Of a DNA stretch of 64,000 nucleotides, positions 50,963 to 58,897 are shown piece by piece. This DNA is from Mesorhizobium sp. WSM4904 (GTDB lineage Bacteria; Pseudomonadota; Alphaproteobacteria; Rhizobiales; Rhizobiaceae). The position numbers and the translations under genes are program-made. The DNA lies in assembly GCF_029674545.1 (NCBI RefSeq), contig NZ_CP121354.1, forward strand, positions 5,155,001 through 5,219,000, written 5' to 3'. A model generated the notes under the pieces. The model had not been told where the DNA came from, searched no databases, and saw only the letters and a program-made list of their open reading frames with translations. The stretch's first letter is position 1, and each line of letters begins with the position of its first letter.

Positions 50963-51600
50963 ACACACCCATCCGCATCGCCATTGTCGACGACCATCCG
51001 CTGTTCCGCGAGGGCGTGGCGCGCAGCCTCGGCGAGATCGGCGGCTTCGAGCTTGTAGGCGAAGGCGCCAGCGCCGAAGATGCCGAAAGGCTGGTCCGCG
51101 CCAGCGCGCCCGACATCCTGATGCTCGACATCAGCATGCCGGGCGGCGGGCTCAATGCGCTGGCCAGCATCCTTTCCGCCGCCCCCGAGCAGAAGATCGT
51201 CATGCTGACGGTTTCGGAAACAAACGCCGACGTGGCGCAGGCGCTGAAGGCGGGCGCGCGGGGCTACGTGCTGAAGGGCGTCGGCTCCAAGTCGCTGGCC
51301 GAGATCCTGCGCGACGTCGCCAACGGCCAGAGCTACGTCTCGCCGACGCTGTCGGCCCGGCTGCTGTCCGACCTGTTGCAGCCCACCGGTCGCAAGCCCG
51401 ATCCGCTCAGCCAGCTTACCGGCCGCGAGGCCGAAATCCTGAGGCTGGTGGCCGAGGGCCTGAGCAACAAGGAAGTCGCCGCCCGGCTGTCGCTGCAGGA
51501 AAAGACGGTCAAGCACCACATGACCAGGGTGCTCGCCAAGCTCAACGTGCGCAATCGGACGGAAGCGGCGCTGCTGATGCATGAGGCGAAGGAAAGGTGA
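50959..51600 (+). CDS. NarL/FixJ-family response regulator
   Basis: A 213-residue regulator. The receiver has Asp11-Asp12, phospho-acceptor Asp57 (LMLDISMPG) and Lys in YVLKG. The LuxR-type HTH (about 145-205) has LTGREAEILRLVAEGLSNKE and RLSLQEKTVKHHMTRVLAKL. GTG start at 50959 overlaps the kinase stop (GTGA). The nearest downstream genes are the two Gly/Asn-rich secreted proteins on the other strand, which share an upstream box that could be its target. Confidence 0.9.
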   Translation: MNTPIRIAIVDDHPLFREGVARSLGEIGGFELVGEGASAEDAERLVRASAPDILMLDISMPGGGLNALASILSAAPEQKIVMLTVSETNADVAQALKAGARGYVLKGVGSKSLAEILRDVANGQSYVSPTLSARLLSDLLQPTGRKPDPLSQLTGREAEILRLVAEGLSNKEVAARLSLQEKTVKHHMTRVLAKLNVRNRTEAALLMHEAKER

Positions 51601-51601
51601 C

Positions 51602-51743
51602 GGAATTGAGGAATTGAGGAATTGAAGAACTGAAGAACTGAAGAACAGAGGAATCATCGGGAAGCCTGGCCGCCGATGCTCCAATTCTCCAGTTCTTCAA
51701 TTCTCCCGTTCCTCAGTTCTCCAGTTCCTCAGTTCCTCAGTTC
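51602..51743. repeat. octamer tandem array with inverted complement
   Basis: Left arm 51602-51657 is seven 8-base units of the type GGAATTGA / AGAACTGA. Right arm 51680-51743 is eight units of the type TCCAGTTC / CTCAGTTC, the reverse complement. The arms can pair over about 50 bases around a 22-base loop. It begins two bases after the response-regulator stop codon. Confidence 0.8.
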
Positions 51744-51756
51744 CCCTAAACGCAAA

Positions 51757-51786
51757 TCACCCCCGTCTTCCGGAAGACGGGGGTGA
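51757..51786. terminator. perfect 30-base palindrome between convergent genes
   Basis: TCACCCCCGTCTTCC paired with GGAAGACGGGGGTGA, no mismatch. It lies between the response regulator (plus) and the secreted protein gene (minus). No strong T-run on either side, so it may be a weak bidirectional terminator or a protein-binding site. Confidence 0.5.
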
Positions 51787-51827
51787 CATGCAAGGGTACG
51801 GGAAAAGGGGGTAGCTTCTCTCAACCC

Positions 51828-52310
51828 TCACAAGCTTAGCAGGCGGGCCAGATCCTCCTGTGTCGCCCGCCGTTCGACGATGGTGCGGCCTTGCGCATCG
51901 GTCATCTCGAAGCGGCCGTTCTCGATCTCCTCCTTCATGCCGTTGCGGTGGATCACCGTGATCTTGTTGCCGTCGATCTCGACGGTATCGCCGGTATTGG
52001 CATCGACATGACTTGCCTTGCCCGGGTTGGTGTTGCCTTTGCCGCTGTTGTTGCCGGGGCCGGCATTGGCATTGTTGCCACCAGCGTTGCCGTTACTCGA
52101 ATTGCCCCCGCTGCTGTTGCCGCCGTTGCCGCCGCCATTGCCGCCGCCGCCGCCATTGCCTCCACCATTGCCGTTGCCGGCATAAGCGGCAGGCACAAGA
52201 AGCTTGGCCGCGCTATCGGGGGTGAAATGAGAGGTCGCGACGAAAAGCGCCAGCGCGACCGTGGCGCGCAGCGTGATGCGGGCAAGCCTTCTGAAGGCGG
52301 GATCGCGCAT
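51828..52310 (-). CDS. Gly/Asn-rich secreted protein, paralogue 1
   Basis: A 160-residue secreted protein. Signal peptide with LRATVALALFVATSHF and a cleavage near AYA-GNG. A Gly/Asn/Ser low-complexity linker (~50-105) is followed by a conserved 55-residue C-terminal domain containing VEIDGNKITVIHRNGMKEEI and GRTIVERRATQEDLARL. That domain is shared with paralogue 2 at about two-thirds identity. ATG at 52310 has AAAGGAC before it. Probably outside the inner membrane; function unknown. Confidence 0.75.
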   Translation of the reverse strand: MRDPAFRRLARITLRATVALALFVATSHFTPDSAAKLLVPAAYAGNGNGGGNGGGGGNGGGNGGNSSGGNSSNGNAGGNNANAGPGNNSGKGNTNPGKASHVDANTGDTVEIDGNKITVIHRNGMKEEIENGRFEMTDAQGRTIVERRATQEDLARLLSL

Positions 52311-52427
52311 GCTGTCCTTTTCATGCCGGTCCCGCCTCGGCCATGCCGAAGTTCCGCTCTCGACCAAGCCAAGGCGGAACCGGTGTCTTCACCAGGAAAG
52401 GATTCACAGTTTGGTAAGGCTACGGAA

Positions 52428-52470
52428 GCGGCCCACGACCCATGCCATGTCCAGTCGGACTTTTTTTGCG
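52428..52470 (-). promoter_or_regulatory. shared upstream box of Gly/Asn-rich gene 1
   Basis: Plus-strand GCGGCCCACGACCC (from 52428), then TG-C-TG and GACTTTTT, aligns with the region upstream of paralogue 2 over about 40 bases. It lies 120 bases before the start codon. Confidence 0.55.
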
Positions 52471-52748
52471 GCCGTTTGGGGACCATTGTCGCAACCACTG
52501 GGAGAACAGCTCGAAGCCGCGACTGCCGCAGCGTTAACCAAATCGCTTGGAAATTCGCCGGCAATTCACTATGACTGGGGCTTGCGAGAACCACGCGGAC
52601 GCTCAAACGAACCGCGGCATCCTATGGCGCAAAGCGTCACCTGGGCGCAAAAAGGCGCTGTAACACTTTGATTGCGTATGGATTCTCCCCCGACCAGTGG
52701 GGCCATGCGCCAAGGGTCCGTCTATCCGGCAACCGTGCCCAAGGGCCC

Positions 52749-52777
52749 AAAAAAGTACCCCCGCCAAAGGGCGGGGG
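52749..52777 (-). terminator. intrinsic terminator of Gly/Asn-rich gene 2
   Basis: On the minus strand a stem CCCCCGCC...GGCGGGGG is followed by TACTTTTTT (the plus-strand AAAAAA at 52749-52754). It lies about 140 bases after the stop of paralogue 2. Confidence 0.7.
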
Positions 52778-52920
52778 CAAGGTGAGCAGCGGGAGTTCTG
52801 TCATAAGACGATCAGGACCGAAGAGACGAAGCAAAAGGTGGCAACCTGATTTTGCAGCGCTGGCCTTTGGCCCCTTAACGATCTAATCCAGATAGAACCT
52901 CGCTCTCACAAACTCTCTTC

Positions 52921-53526
52921 TCACAAACTCTTCAGGCGACTGAGATCGGCCATTGTGGCCTTGCGCTCGACGATGGTGCGACCAAACTTGTCCTCCATCC
53001 TGAAACGGCCGTTCTCGATCCTCTCCTTCATTCCGTTCCGGTGCGTGACCTGGATGCTGTTGCCACTGACCTCGACCTTGTCGCCGGTCGCCGCGTTCAC
53101 ATGATCGTCGATATCGGCGGTGCTGGCGGCACTGTTGGAGGCGCTGTTCGTCGCGCCCTTGCTGTTGCCGCTGTTTCCGCCGCTGTTGCTGTTACCCCCG
53201 GCGCTCCCGCTATTGCCGTTACCGTTCGAACCGCTGTTTCCGTTGCCGCTGTTGCCGGCGCTATTTCCACCGCCGTTGCTGCTGCCGCTGTTGCCGCCGG
53301 AGTTGCCGTTAGAGCCGCCGTTCCCGCTATTTCCGTTCCCGCTGCCGTTTCCGCCGCTATTTCCGCCGTTGCCGCTATTTCCACCGCCATTGCCATTGCC
53401 GCCTTTGCCGGCATAGGCCTTGGTCACAACAGAACCGTCTAAGGAGAGTTGAAGAGGCGCGACAAACAACGCCAGCGCAGTGAGCGCCCGCAAGCCAAGC
53501 CTGCAGCCCATGCGCGCTGCGCGCAT
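52921..53526 (-). CDS. Gly/Asn-rich secreted protein, paralogue 2
   Basis: A 201-residue secreted protein from ATG 53526. Signal peptide around LGLRALTALALFVAPLQL, cleavage near AYAGKGG. The Gly/Ser/Asn linker is long (~48-135), then the C-terminal domain has VEVSGNSIQVTHRNGMKERI and GRTIVERKATMADLSRLKSL, matching paralogue 1. Low-complexity linker length differs, typical of repeat slippage. The two share an upstream box and are probably co-regulated though separately transcribed. Confidence 0.75.
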   Translation of the reverse strand: MRAARMGCRLGLRALTALALFVAPLQLSLDGSVVTKAYAGKGGNGNGGGNSGNGGNSGGNGSGNGNSGNGGSNGNSGGNSGSSNGGGNSAGNSGNGNSGSNGNGNSGSAGGNSNSGGNSGNSKGATNSASNSAASTADIDDHVNAATGDKVEVSGNSIQVTHRNGMKERIENGRFRMEDKFGRTIVERKATMADLSRLKSL

Positions 53527-53617
53527 CCCATTCTCCCCATACCGGCCATCCAGCCCTTCGGCCGAACTACCCCACCGGCAATGTCGCAGCATCAGCATCC
53601 CCAATCAGCGCGTCATG

Positions 53618-53665
53618 GGGAAGTGGCCCACGACCCTTGTCTTGTTTTCTCAGACCTTTTCCGCA
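53618..53665 (-). promoter_or_regulatory. shared upstream box of Gly/Asn-rich gene 2
   Basis: GGAAGTGGCCCACGACCC (53618 on), then TG-C-TG-T and GACCTTTT in the plus-strand orientation, aligned with the box at 52428. It sits about 95-140 bases upstream of the start codon. Confidence 0.55.
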
Positions 53666-53751
53666 AAGGCATAAGACCTAAGTCTTATCTCAACCACCGG
53701 ATGTGGTCCGGCGCAGCTGCGCGCACGGCTTTTTCCTCGCCCTGCCAGCGG

Positions 53752-53868
53752 CTTAAAGCACGCCGCGATCGTTCTCCCAAAACCGCTGCGCACTTTTGGG
53801 CGACATGCGTCCTTGGTTTACGCATGTCGTTCTCCCAAACCGCTGCGCACTTTTGGGCGACATGCGTC
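53752..53868 (+). repeat. dual-hairpin element with duplicated hairpin 2
   Basis: TTAAAGCACGCCGCGATC begins as hairpin 1, then two near-identical blocks (CCGCTGCGCACTTTTGGGCG and ACATGCGTC...) repeat hairpin 2. It abuts the stop of the EamA gene (53867), in the orientation that is reversed relative to that minus-strand gene. Confidence 0.75.
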
Positions 53869-54772
53869 AGCCGGGCGACGGAACCGGCGCCCTCGCCGTC
53901 ACGGCCGCGCCGAAAGCGGCGGCGATCACGGCGCCGATACCAGCGCATTGCAAGGCGCTCAAGCTCTCATGCAGGAAGAGAAAGCCGGTCAGCGCGCCAC
54001 CGGCAGGCTCCAGACAGACGATCATGCCATAGACTTTCGCCGGCATTCTGGCCAGCACCATCATCTCCAGCCAGAAGGGCAGCGCGCTGGAAAACAGCCC
54101 GACGACGACCGCGCCCGTCATGACATGCGGGTCGGTGAGATAGGGTTGCGCGGCGGTGAAGCCGAAGGGCAGCGCAACAAGCGCCGCGATCGCCATGCCA
54201 TAGGCCGAGGTACGGGCGCCAAGCCCGGCGCCGGCCTTCTGCGCGAAGATGATGTAGAGCCCCCAGCAGCAGCCTGCGGCAAGCGCGAGCAGCACCCCCG
54301 CCGGATCGAGCCCGCGGCTGACATCGGCCACATGGTCGACGTCAGCAAACGGCGAAAGCAGCACGATGCCGGCGACCGCCAGCACCACCCAGACGAGGTC
54401 GAGCAGGCGCCTGGAGCCCAGCGTCGCGACGAAAAGCGGGCCGGTAAATTCGAGCGCGACGCAGACGCCCAGCGGAATGCGTTCGAGCGCGGCATAGAAG
54501 AGCAGATTCATGACCGAAACGGTGACGCCGTAGGCGGCAAGCCAGGGCAAACCTTGGCGCGTCGGCAGCACCTTCCACGGCCGCAGCACCGCCGCCAGCA
54601 TCAGCGCGCCGATGGCAAGCCTCAGCATCGTCGTGCCCTCCGCCCCGAGGACCGGGAACAAGCCCTTGGCGAAGGCGGCGCCCACCTGCACCGATAGAAT
54701 GGCGCCAAGCAGGCCGAGGACGGGCAAGGCGCCCAGCCGCGCCTGCGGTTTTGCGATCGACGTCGGCGTCAC
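53867..54772 (-). CDS. EamA-family transporter, RhtA-like
   Basis: A 301-residue drug/metabolite transporter with ten transmembrane segments in two EamA repeats; VALEFTGPLFVATLGSRR and VCLEPAGGALTGFLFLHE mark the two halves. It resembles RhtA, a threonine/homoserine exporter. GTG at 54772 is chosen because GAGAGGAA precedes it; the longer frame to 54958 has no ribosome-binding site. Confidence 0.8.
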   Translation of the reverse strand: MTPTSIAKPQARLGALPVLGLLGAILSVQVGAAFAKGLFPVLGAEGTTMLRLAIGALMLAAVLRPWKVLPTRQGLPWLAAYGVTVSVMNLLFYAALERIPLGVCVALEFTGPLFVATLGSRRLLDLVWVVLAVAGIVLLSPFADVDHVADVSRGLDPAGVLLALAAGCCWGLYIIFAQKAGAGLGARTSAYGMAIAALVALPFGFTAAQPYLTDPHVMTGAVVVGLFSSALPFWLEMMVLARMPAKVYGMIVCLEPAGGALTGFLFLHESLSALQCAGIGAVIAAAFGAAVTARAPVPSPG

Positions 54773-55373
54773 TTCCTCTCCCCGCCAGCATGGTCGGATG
54801 CGGAGATAGGGCCTGGCGGCCGCGCTGTCGTGAGGCAGCGGGCGGCGGATGCTGGGACAGGGCGAGGCGACGACCACCGCCCTCTCCCCGAGGCCTGCTG
54901 CGCTGCACAAAGCATTGAAATCCAAAGGCTCTTTGGTACGTAGCGACGTAAGAATCAATGGTTACGCCGGAGACCTCCGTCCAGTATCAGGCGTTTCCCG
55001 CCGTGGTTGCCGGCAAACCTTCTCACCATCGTTGGCGATAAATACTTCCGTGAGGATCAGACCAACTGCCCATAAATATATGGGACCATTGGACAGTTCA
55101 GATCGTAATTTAAGGGGCAACTATTCCCCCGGTTGTCGGCATCACATCTTTATTTCAGCGCTGTAAGCATTTTGTGTTGCGCTGCAACATCGACCGCGAC
55201 AATCGTGGGCCGGGGGCATGCCCAGTGGAGGATGCCATTATTTTGACCCGCATGGGCATTCGGCTGGCCGGCAAGGATTGCACCCTCGGCTCGGACGGAG
55301 ATTCGTCGGCAGGCAGCGGTAGGATTTGCGCGGCCTATGCCGCCTGGCACCACGGACCTTGTGGAAGCCGCTG
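54773..55373. other. 600-base region upstream of the exopolysaccharide cassette
   Basis: GC is lower between about 54940 and 55190 than in the genes on either side. It contains small inverted repeats such as CCCATAAATATATGGG (55071-55086). No gene is supported; it probably holds the promoter of the acyltransferase-GT2 operon and that of the EamA gene. Confidence 0.5.
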
Positions 55374-56513
55374 ATGGCGAACGCGCGTGATGTCCAACTC
55401 GATTCGCTGCGGGCCGTTGCCGTGACGCTGGTGCTCTACGCGCATTTCCTTGCGCCCAACGGCACGTCCTTCCTCGGCCATCTCGGGGTCAGGCTGTTCT
55501 TCGTGCTTTCCGGCTTCCTGATCACCCGGCTTTTGCTGGACGCGCGCGATACCCACGCATTCGCCGCGGGACCGGCGCTGCGTTCCTTCTATGCCAGGCG
55601 CGCGATCCGGATCTTCCCGCCCTATTTCGCGGTGCTGGGGCTCGTCTGGCTCACCGACCTGGAGCAGTCCAGATCCTCGCTCGCCTGGCATGCGCTCTAT
55701 CTCTCGAATTTCTGGTATGCGCTGCGCAACGATTGGAACCCCTGGCTGCTCTGCCATTTCTGGAGCCTCAGCATCGAGGAGCAGTTCTATCTCGCCTGGC
55801 CGCTGATCGTGCTTCTGGCGCCGCGCAAGCGCATCGAGGCGATCACCATCGGCGTCATCTGCTTCTCGCTCGCCTACCGCTTCTACTGGCCGATCGCGGC
55901 CAATCCGGCGCTGGCGCGGGACCTTTTGCCGCCGGCCTCGATGGACGCGCTCGCCTGCGGCGCCCTGCTTGCCGCGCGCCGCGCCAGGGGCGCGGACATC
56001 CCGCATTGGATGCGGCTCTCCTGGCCGGCCCTGGCGGCGGTTTTCCTGCTCGTCGTCTGGTCCGATCCGGGGCCGGCGAGCTCGACATGGGAGTGGCCGC
56101 GCTGGGTGCTGGTGCAGGTGCTGCCGCTGGCGCCGCTGGCGGCGATCGTCGCCGCCTGCTCGAACGGCCTCGGCGGCAGGCTCGGCCGGCTGGCCGAGCT
56201 GCCGCCGCTGCTCGCGCTCGGCCGCATAAGCTACGGCGTCTATCTCTACCACCCGATCCTTCTGGCCTATGCCGTCAAGGCGCAGCCATGGATCCCGCTC
56301 AACGTCTCGGAACAGGGACCGGGCCGTTTCCTGGTCGCCGGCGCCGCCACGCTGATCGCCGCCTCGCTCTCCTGGACCTTCTTCGAGAAGCCGCTCAATG
56401 GGCTGAAGCACTATTTCCCCTATGTGGCGCGGTCGGGCGCGTCGGACGACGCCAAATGGACCAGCCGCACGGCTGGCGCGCTCGAGCTTCAGCGGACGGA
56501 GGCAAGGCGATAA
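55374..56513 (+). CDS. acyltransferase-3 family membrane protein
   Basis: A 379-residue protein with about ten transmembrane helices. LRAVAVTLVLYAH (about 12-24) carries the R-x-x-A-V and His of the family active site; FFVLSGFLITRLLL and FWSLSIEEQFYLAWPL follow. The family adds acetyl or other acyl groups to sugars in surface polysaccharide. Stop TAA overlaps the ATG of the GT2 gene by one base, so the pair is coupled. Confidence 0.9.
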   Translation: MANARDVQLDSLRAVAVTLVLYAHFLAPNGTSFLGHLGVRLFFVLSGFLITRLLLDARDTHAFAAGPALRSFYARRAIRIFPPYFAVLGLVWLTDLEQSRSSLAWHALYLSNFWYALRNDWNPWLLCHFWSLSIEEQFYLAWPLIVLLAPRKRIEAITIGVICFSLAYRFYWPIAANPALARDLLPPASMDALACGALLAARRARGADIPHWMRLSWPALAAVFLLVVWSDPGPASSTWEWPRWVLVQVLPLAPLAAIVAACSNGLGGRLGRLAELPPLLALGRISYGVYLYHPILLAYAVKAQPWIPLNVSEQGPGRFLVAGAATLIAASLSWTFFEKPLNGLKHYFPYVARSGASDDAKWTSRTAGALELQRTEARR

Positions 56514-57622
56514 TGGCAAGCGCTCCTCTCATCTCCGTGCTTTTGCCGGTCTACAATGCCGAGCCCTATGTCGGCGCTGCAATCGGTTCGATCCTGCGGC
56601 AGGACTACGGCCGGTTCGAAGTCATCGCCATCGACGACGGCTCGACCGACCGATCGCTGGAGATCCTCGAGCGCTCCCGCAAAGCCGACAGCCGCGTGTC
56701 CATCATCTCGCGCGAGAACCGCGGCCTGGTCGCCAGTCTCAATGAGGGGCTGGCGATCGCGCAGGGCGATCTCGTCGCGCGCATGGACGCCGACGACTTC
56801 GCCTATCCGTGGCGGCTGTCGCGCCAGGCGGCGCTGTTTGCCGCGCGGCCGGAACTCGGCTTCTGCGGCGCGCTCGTCGATCCGCTGCTGCACGGCCGCA
56901 TCGCTAAGGGGCGGCTCGATCCGGTGTTCCGGCTCGGCCTCCCGGTGCTGTCGAAGTTCTTCACGATCTTCATCCACCCGACCGTAGTCTACAACCGCCG
57001 GGTCATCGGCGAGGCCGATCTGCACTATGACGGCGTCTACCGGCATGCGGAGGATTTCGACCTCTTTCGGCGGCTCACCGACCTCTATCCGGCTGCCTTG
57101 ATGGAGGAGAGCCTGCTGGTCTACCGCGGGCATCCCGGCAGCGTGACCAGCCGGCACACCAGCGAGATGCGGCGTACGCATCTCAGGATCGTCGGCGAGA
57201 ACCTCGAGCGCGAGGGCCTGGCGGAAGACAGTGAGGATTTGCGCGCCATCGGCGATCAGGTTTCCTTCGACACCGTGGCCCGGGCGGCAGCCTTCATCCG
57301 CGCGCTGGAAGGGCGGATTGCGGCGCTGCCCGCGGCAGTGCGGCCGGGCTACGAGGCCGGGGCGCTCAACCTCTTCTATTTCCTCTATCAGCTCGTCAAC
57401 GACGAGGAGCAACCGGCGTTCACGCATGAGCTTCTGACGCTGAGCGCGAAATGGAAGGCGATCCGCCGCCGCGAGCAGTATGCGCTGCGCCCCGGCGCCT
57501 GGGCGCCATGGCTCAGCCAAGCCTCGATGTGGGCGGGCAAACGCGCTGACTGGGTCGCCTACCGCTTCAAATCCGCGCCGGCGGCGTCCGTGCTTGCGCC
57601 TTATCGGATGGGGGCGGCATGA
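56513..57622 (+). CDS. family-2 glycosyltransferase A
   Basis: A 369-residue GT2: SVLLPVYNAEPYVGAAIGSI, VIAIDDGSTDRS and LVARMDADDFAYPWRLSRQ give the D-D and D-x-D residues; ED in HAEDFDLFRRL is the base. It probably adds a sugar in an exopolysaccharide repeat unit. Coupled to the acyltransferase. It ends ~20 bases before a mosaic repeat. Confidence 0.9.
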   Translation: MASAPLISVLLPVYNAEPYVGAAIGSILRQDYGRFEVIAIDDGSTDRSLEILERSRKADSRVSIISRENRGLVASLNEGLAIAQGDLVARMDADDFAYPWRLSRQAALFAARPELGFCGALVDPLLHGRIAKGRLDPVFRLGLPVLSKFFTIFIHPTVVYNRRVIGEADLHYDGVYRHAEDFDLFRRLTDLYPAALMEESLLVYRGHPGSVTSRHTSEMRRTHLRIVGENLEREGLAEDSEDLRAIGDQVSFDTVARAAAFIRALEGRIAALPAAVRPGYEAGALNLFYFLYQLVNDEEQPAFTHELLTLSAKWKAIRRREQYALRPGAWAPWLSQASMWAGKRADWVAYRFKSAPAASVLAPYRMGAA

Positions 57623-57642
57623 GGCGAGGCGTCGCAACCGCC

Positions 57643-57818
57643 AATCTCCCCCCTTGTGGGGGAGATGTCCGGCAGGACAGAGGGGGGCGCTGTCCCGCCC
57701 TACTTTTCAGCCATTGGCGGCCCGACTTCGCCAGTCTGAAACCAGCCAACCATCAAAGCAGGCGTTCCTTCGCGCCCCCCTCTGGCCTGCCGGCCATCTC
57801 CCCCACAAGGGGGAGATT
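57643..57818. repeat. mosaic inverted-repeat element, copy A
   Basis: Left arm AATCTCCCCCCTTGTGGGGG...CAGGACAGAGGGGGGCGC (57643-57690) and right arm ...CGCCCCCCTCTGGCCTGCCG...CAAGGGGGAGATT (to 57818) are inverted copies around ~80 bases. The same arms occur at 60694-60850. Non-coding; inside the exopolysaccharide cassette. Confidence 0.8.
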
Positions 57819-57871
57819 AGCAGCTTCGGCGCCCCGCTCGCCCCGCGACGTCACAGCGCGGAGCTCTCCCC

Positions 57872-58897
57872 ATGAACGCCGAGCGCCGTCCATTGCCGTG
57901 GCACCCGGTCCTGCCTGCCCCTCCCTGGCCCAGGCAGCGGCCGCAGGTCTCCTTCATCGTCTGCACGCGCGACCGCGCGACGGTGCTGAAAGCCTGCATC
58001 GACTCGATCCGCGCCGCCTGCCGCGCGCACCCAGCCTTCGCCGCCGAGCTGGTGGTGGTCGACAACGGCTCGCGCGACGGCACGGCCGATTATCTTTCGC
58101 GGATCGCCGCGACCTCCGACATCGCGCTGACCGCGATCCGCGAGCCGCGTCCCGGACTGGCGGCGGCGCGCAATGCGGGGCTCGCCCGGGCGCGCGGACG
58201 GGTGCTGGTCTTCATCGACGACGATTGCAGGCTCGACCGCAACTACCTCGTCGACCTCGAGCGGCATTATGCAAGCGGCGAGAAATGGCTGATCCGCGGC
58301 GGCCGCGTCGAGATCGGCGACGCGCGCGACCTGCCCTTCACCATCAAGCGCTGCGAGGAGCGCCAGCGGCTGACGCCGGCCGTCCATCCGGGCGGCTTCG
58401 TGCTAGGCTGCAACATGACCATGCATCGCGACGTCGCCGCCCGCATCGGCCCCTTCGACGAACGTCTCGGCGCCGGCGGGGCGCTGCGCTCGGCCGAGGA
58501 CACGGATTATCTGGTGCGCGCCGTGCTTGCCGGCATGGCGGTGGAATATGTGCCCGACATGACGATCTTCCATCACCACGGCCGGCGCGACCGCAAGGCG
58601 GTCGACCGGCTGCACCGCGACTATCATTTCGGCAACGGCGCGCTCTGTCTCAAGCATCTGCGCCGTGCGCCCTGGCTGCTTCGCCACTTCTACTGGGCGA
58701 TGCGGTCGGCCATGCGCGAGCTGATCGGCGGCCCGCGCTTCGACCAGGAGCTCAGGCTGTCGCACTGGCCGATCGTGCTGATGAACCTCGCGGGCGCGGC
58801 GAAGTTCATGGTCCTCATGCTGGCCAGGCGGCCGGATCGGCAGCCGCAGCCGGCCCAGGAAACCACCGAGGCCAAGGCAGAGGCCGGCGCACGATGA
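57872..58897 (+). CDS. family-2 glycosyltransferase B
   Basis: A 341-residue GT2: QVSFIVCTRDRATVLKACID, VVVDNGSRDGT and VFIDDDCRLDRNYL provide the metal-binding D-D-D; GCNMTMHRDV and AEDTDYLVRAVLAG complete the core. C-terminus has a hydrophobic run near LMNLAGAAKFMVLMLA. Overlaps the ABC gene by four bases (ATGA). Probably builds the same polysaccharide as GT2-A. Confidence 0.9.
   Translation: MNAERRPLPWHPVLPAPPWPRQRPQVSFIVCTRDRATVLKACIDSIRAACRAHPAFAAELVVVDNGSRDGTADYLSRIAATSDIALTAIREPRPGLAAARNAGLARARGRVLVFIDDDCRLDRNYLVDLERHYASGEKWLIRGGRVEIGDARDLPFTIKRCEERQRLTPAVHPGGFVLGCNMTMHRDVAARIGPFDERLGAGGALRSAEDTDYLVRAVLAGMAVEYVPDMTIFHHHGRRDRKAVDRLHRDYHFGNGALCLKHLRRAPWLLRHFYWAMRSAMRELIGGPRFDQELRLSHWPIVLMNLAGAAKFMVLMLARRPDRQPQPAQETTEAKAEAGAR

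Larger units (their letters stand above)
52311..52920. other. 610-base intergenic region with promoter box and terminator
   Basis: Contains the upstream box of paralogue 1 (52428-52470) and the terminator of paralogue 2 (52749-52777). No gene is supported between them. Confidence 0.55.

Noticed and set aside
49529-50968. 479-codon open frame on the minus strand
   Set aside because: Antisense to the histidine kinase; no recognisable motif.
51602-51743. possible CRISPR array
   Set aside because: Eight-base units without spacers and with an inverted complement; far too short for CRISPR repeats.
52013-53416. possible CRISPR-like repetitive DNA
   Set aside because: The repetition is codon-level Gly/Asn/Ser low complexity inside two coding regions, with no unique spacers.
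55335-57637. two long minus-strand frames (394 and 382 codons)
   Set aside because: Antisense to the acyltransferase and GT2-A genes, which have complete motifs and coupled starts.
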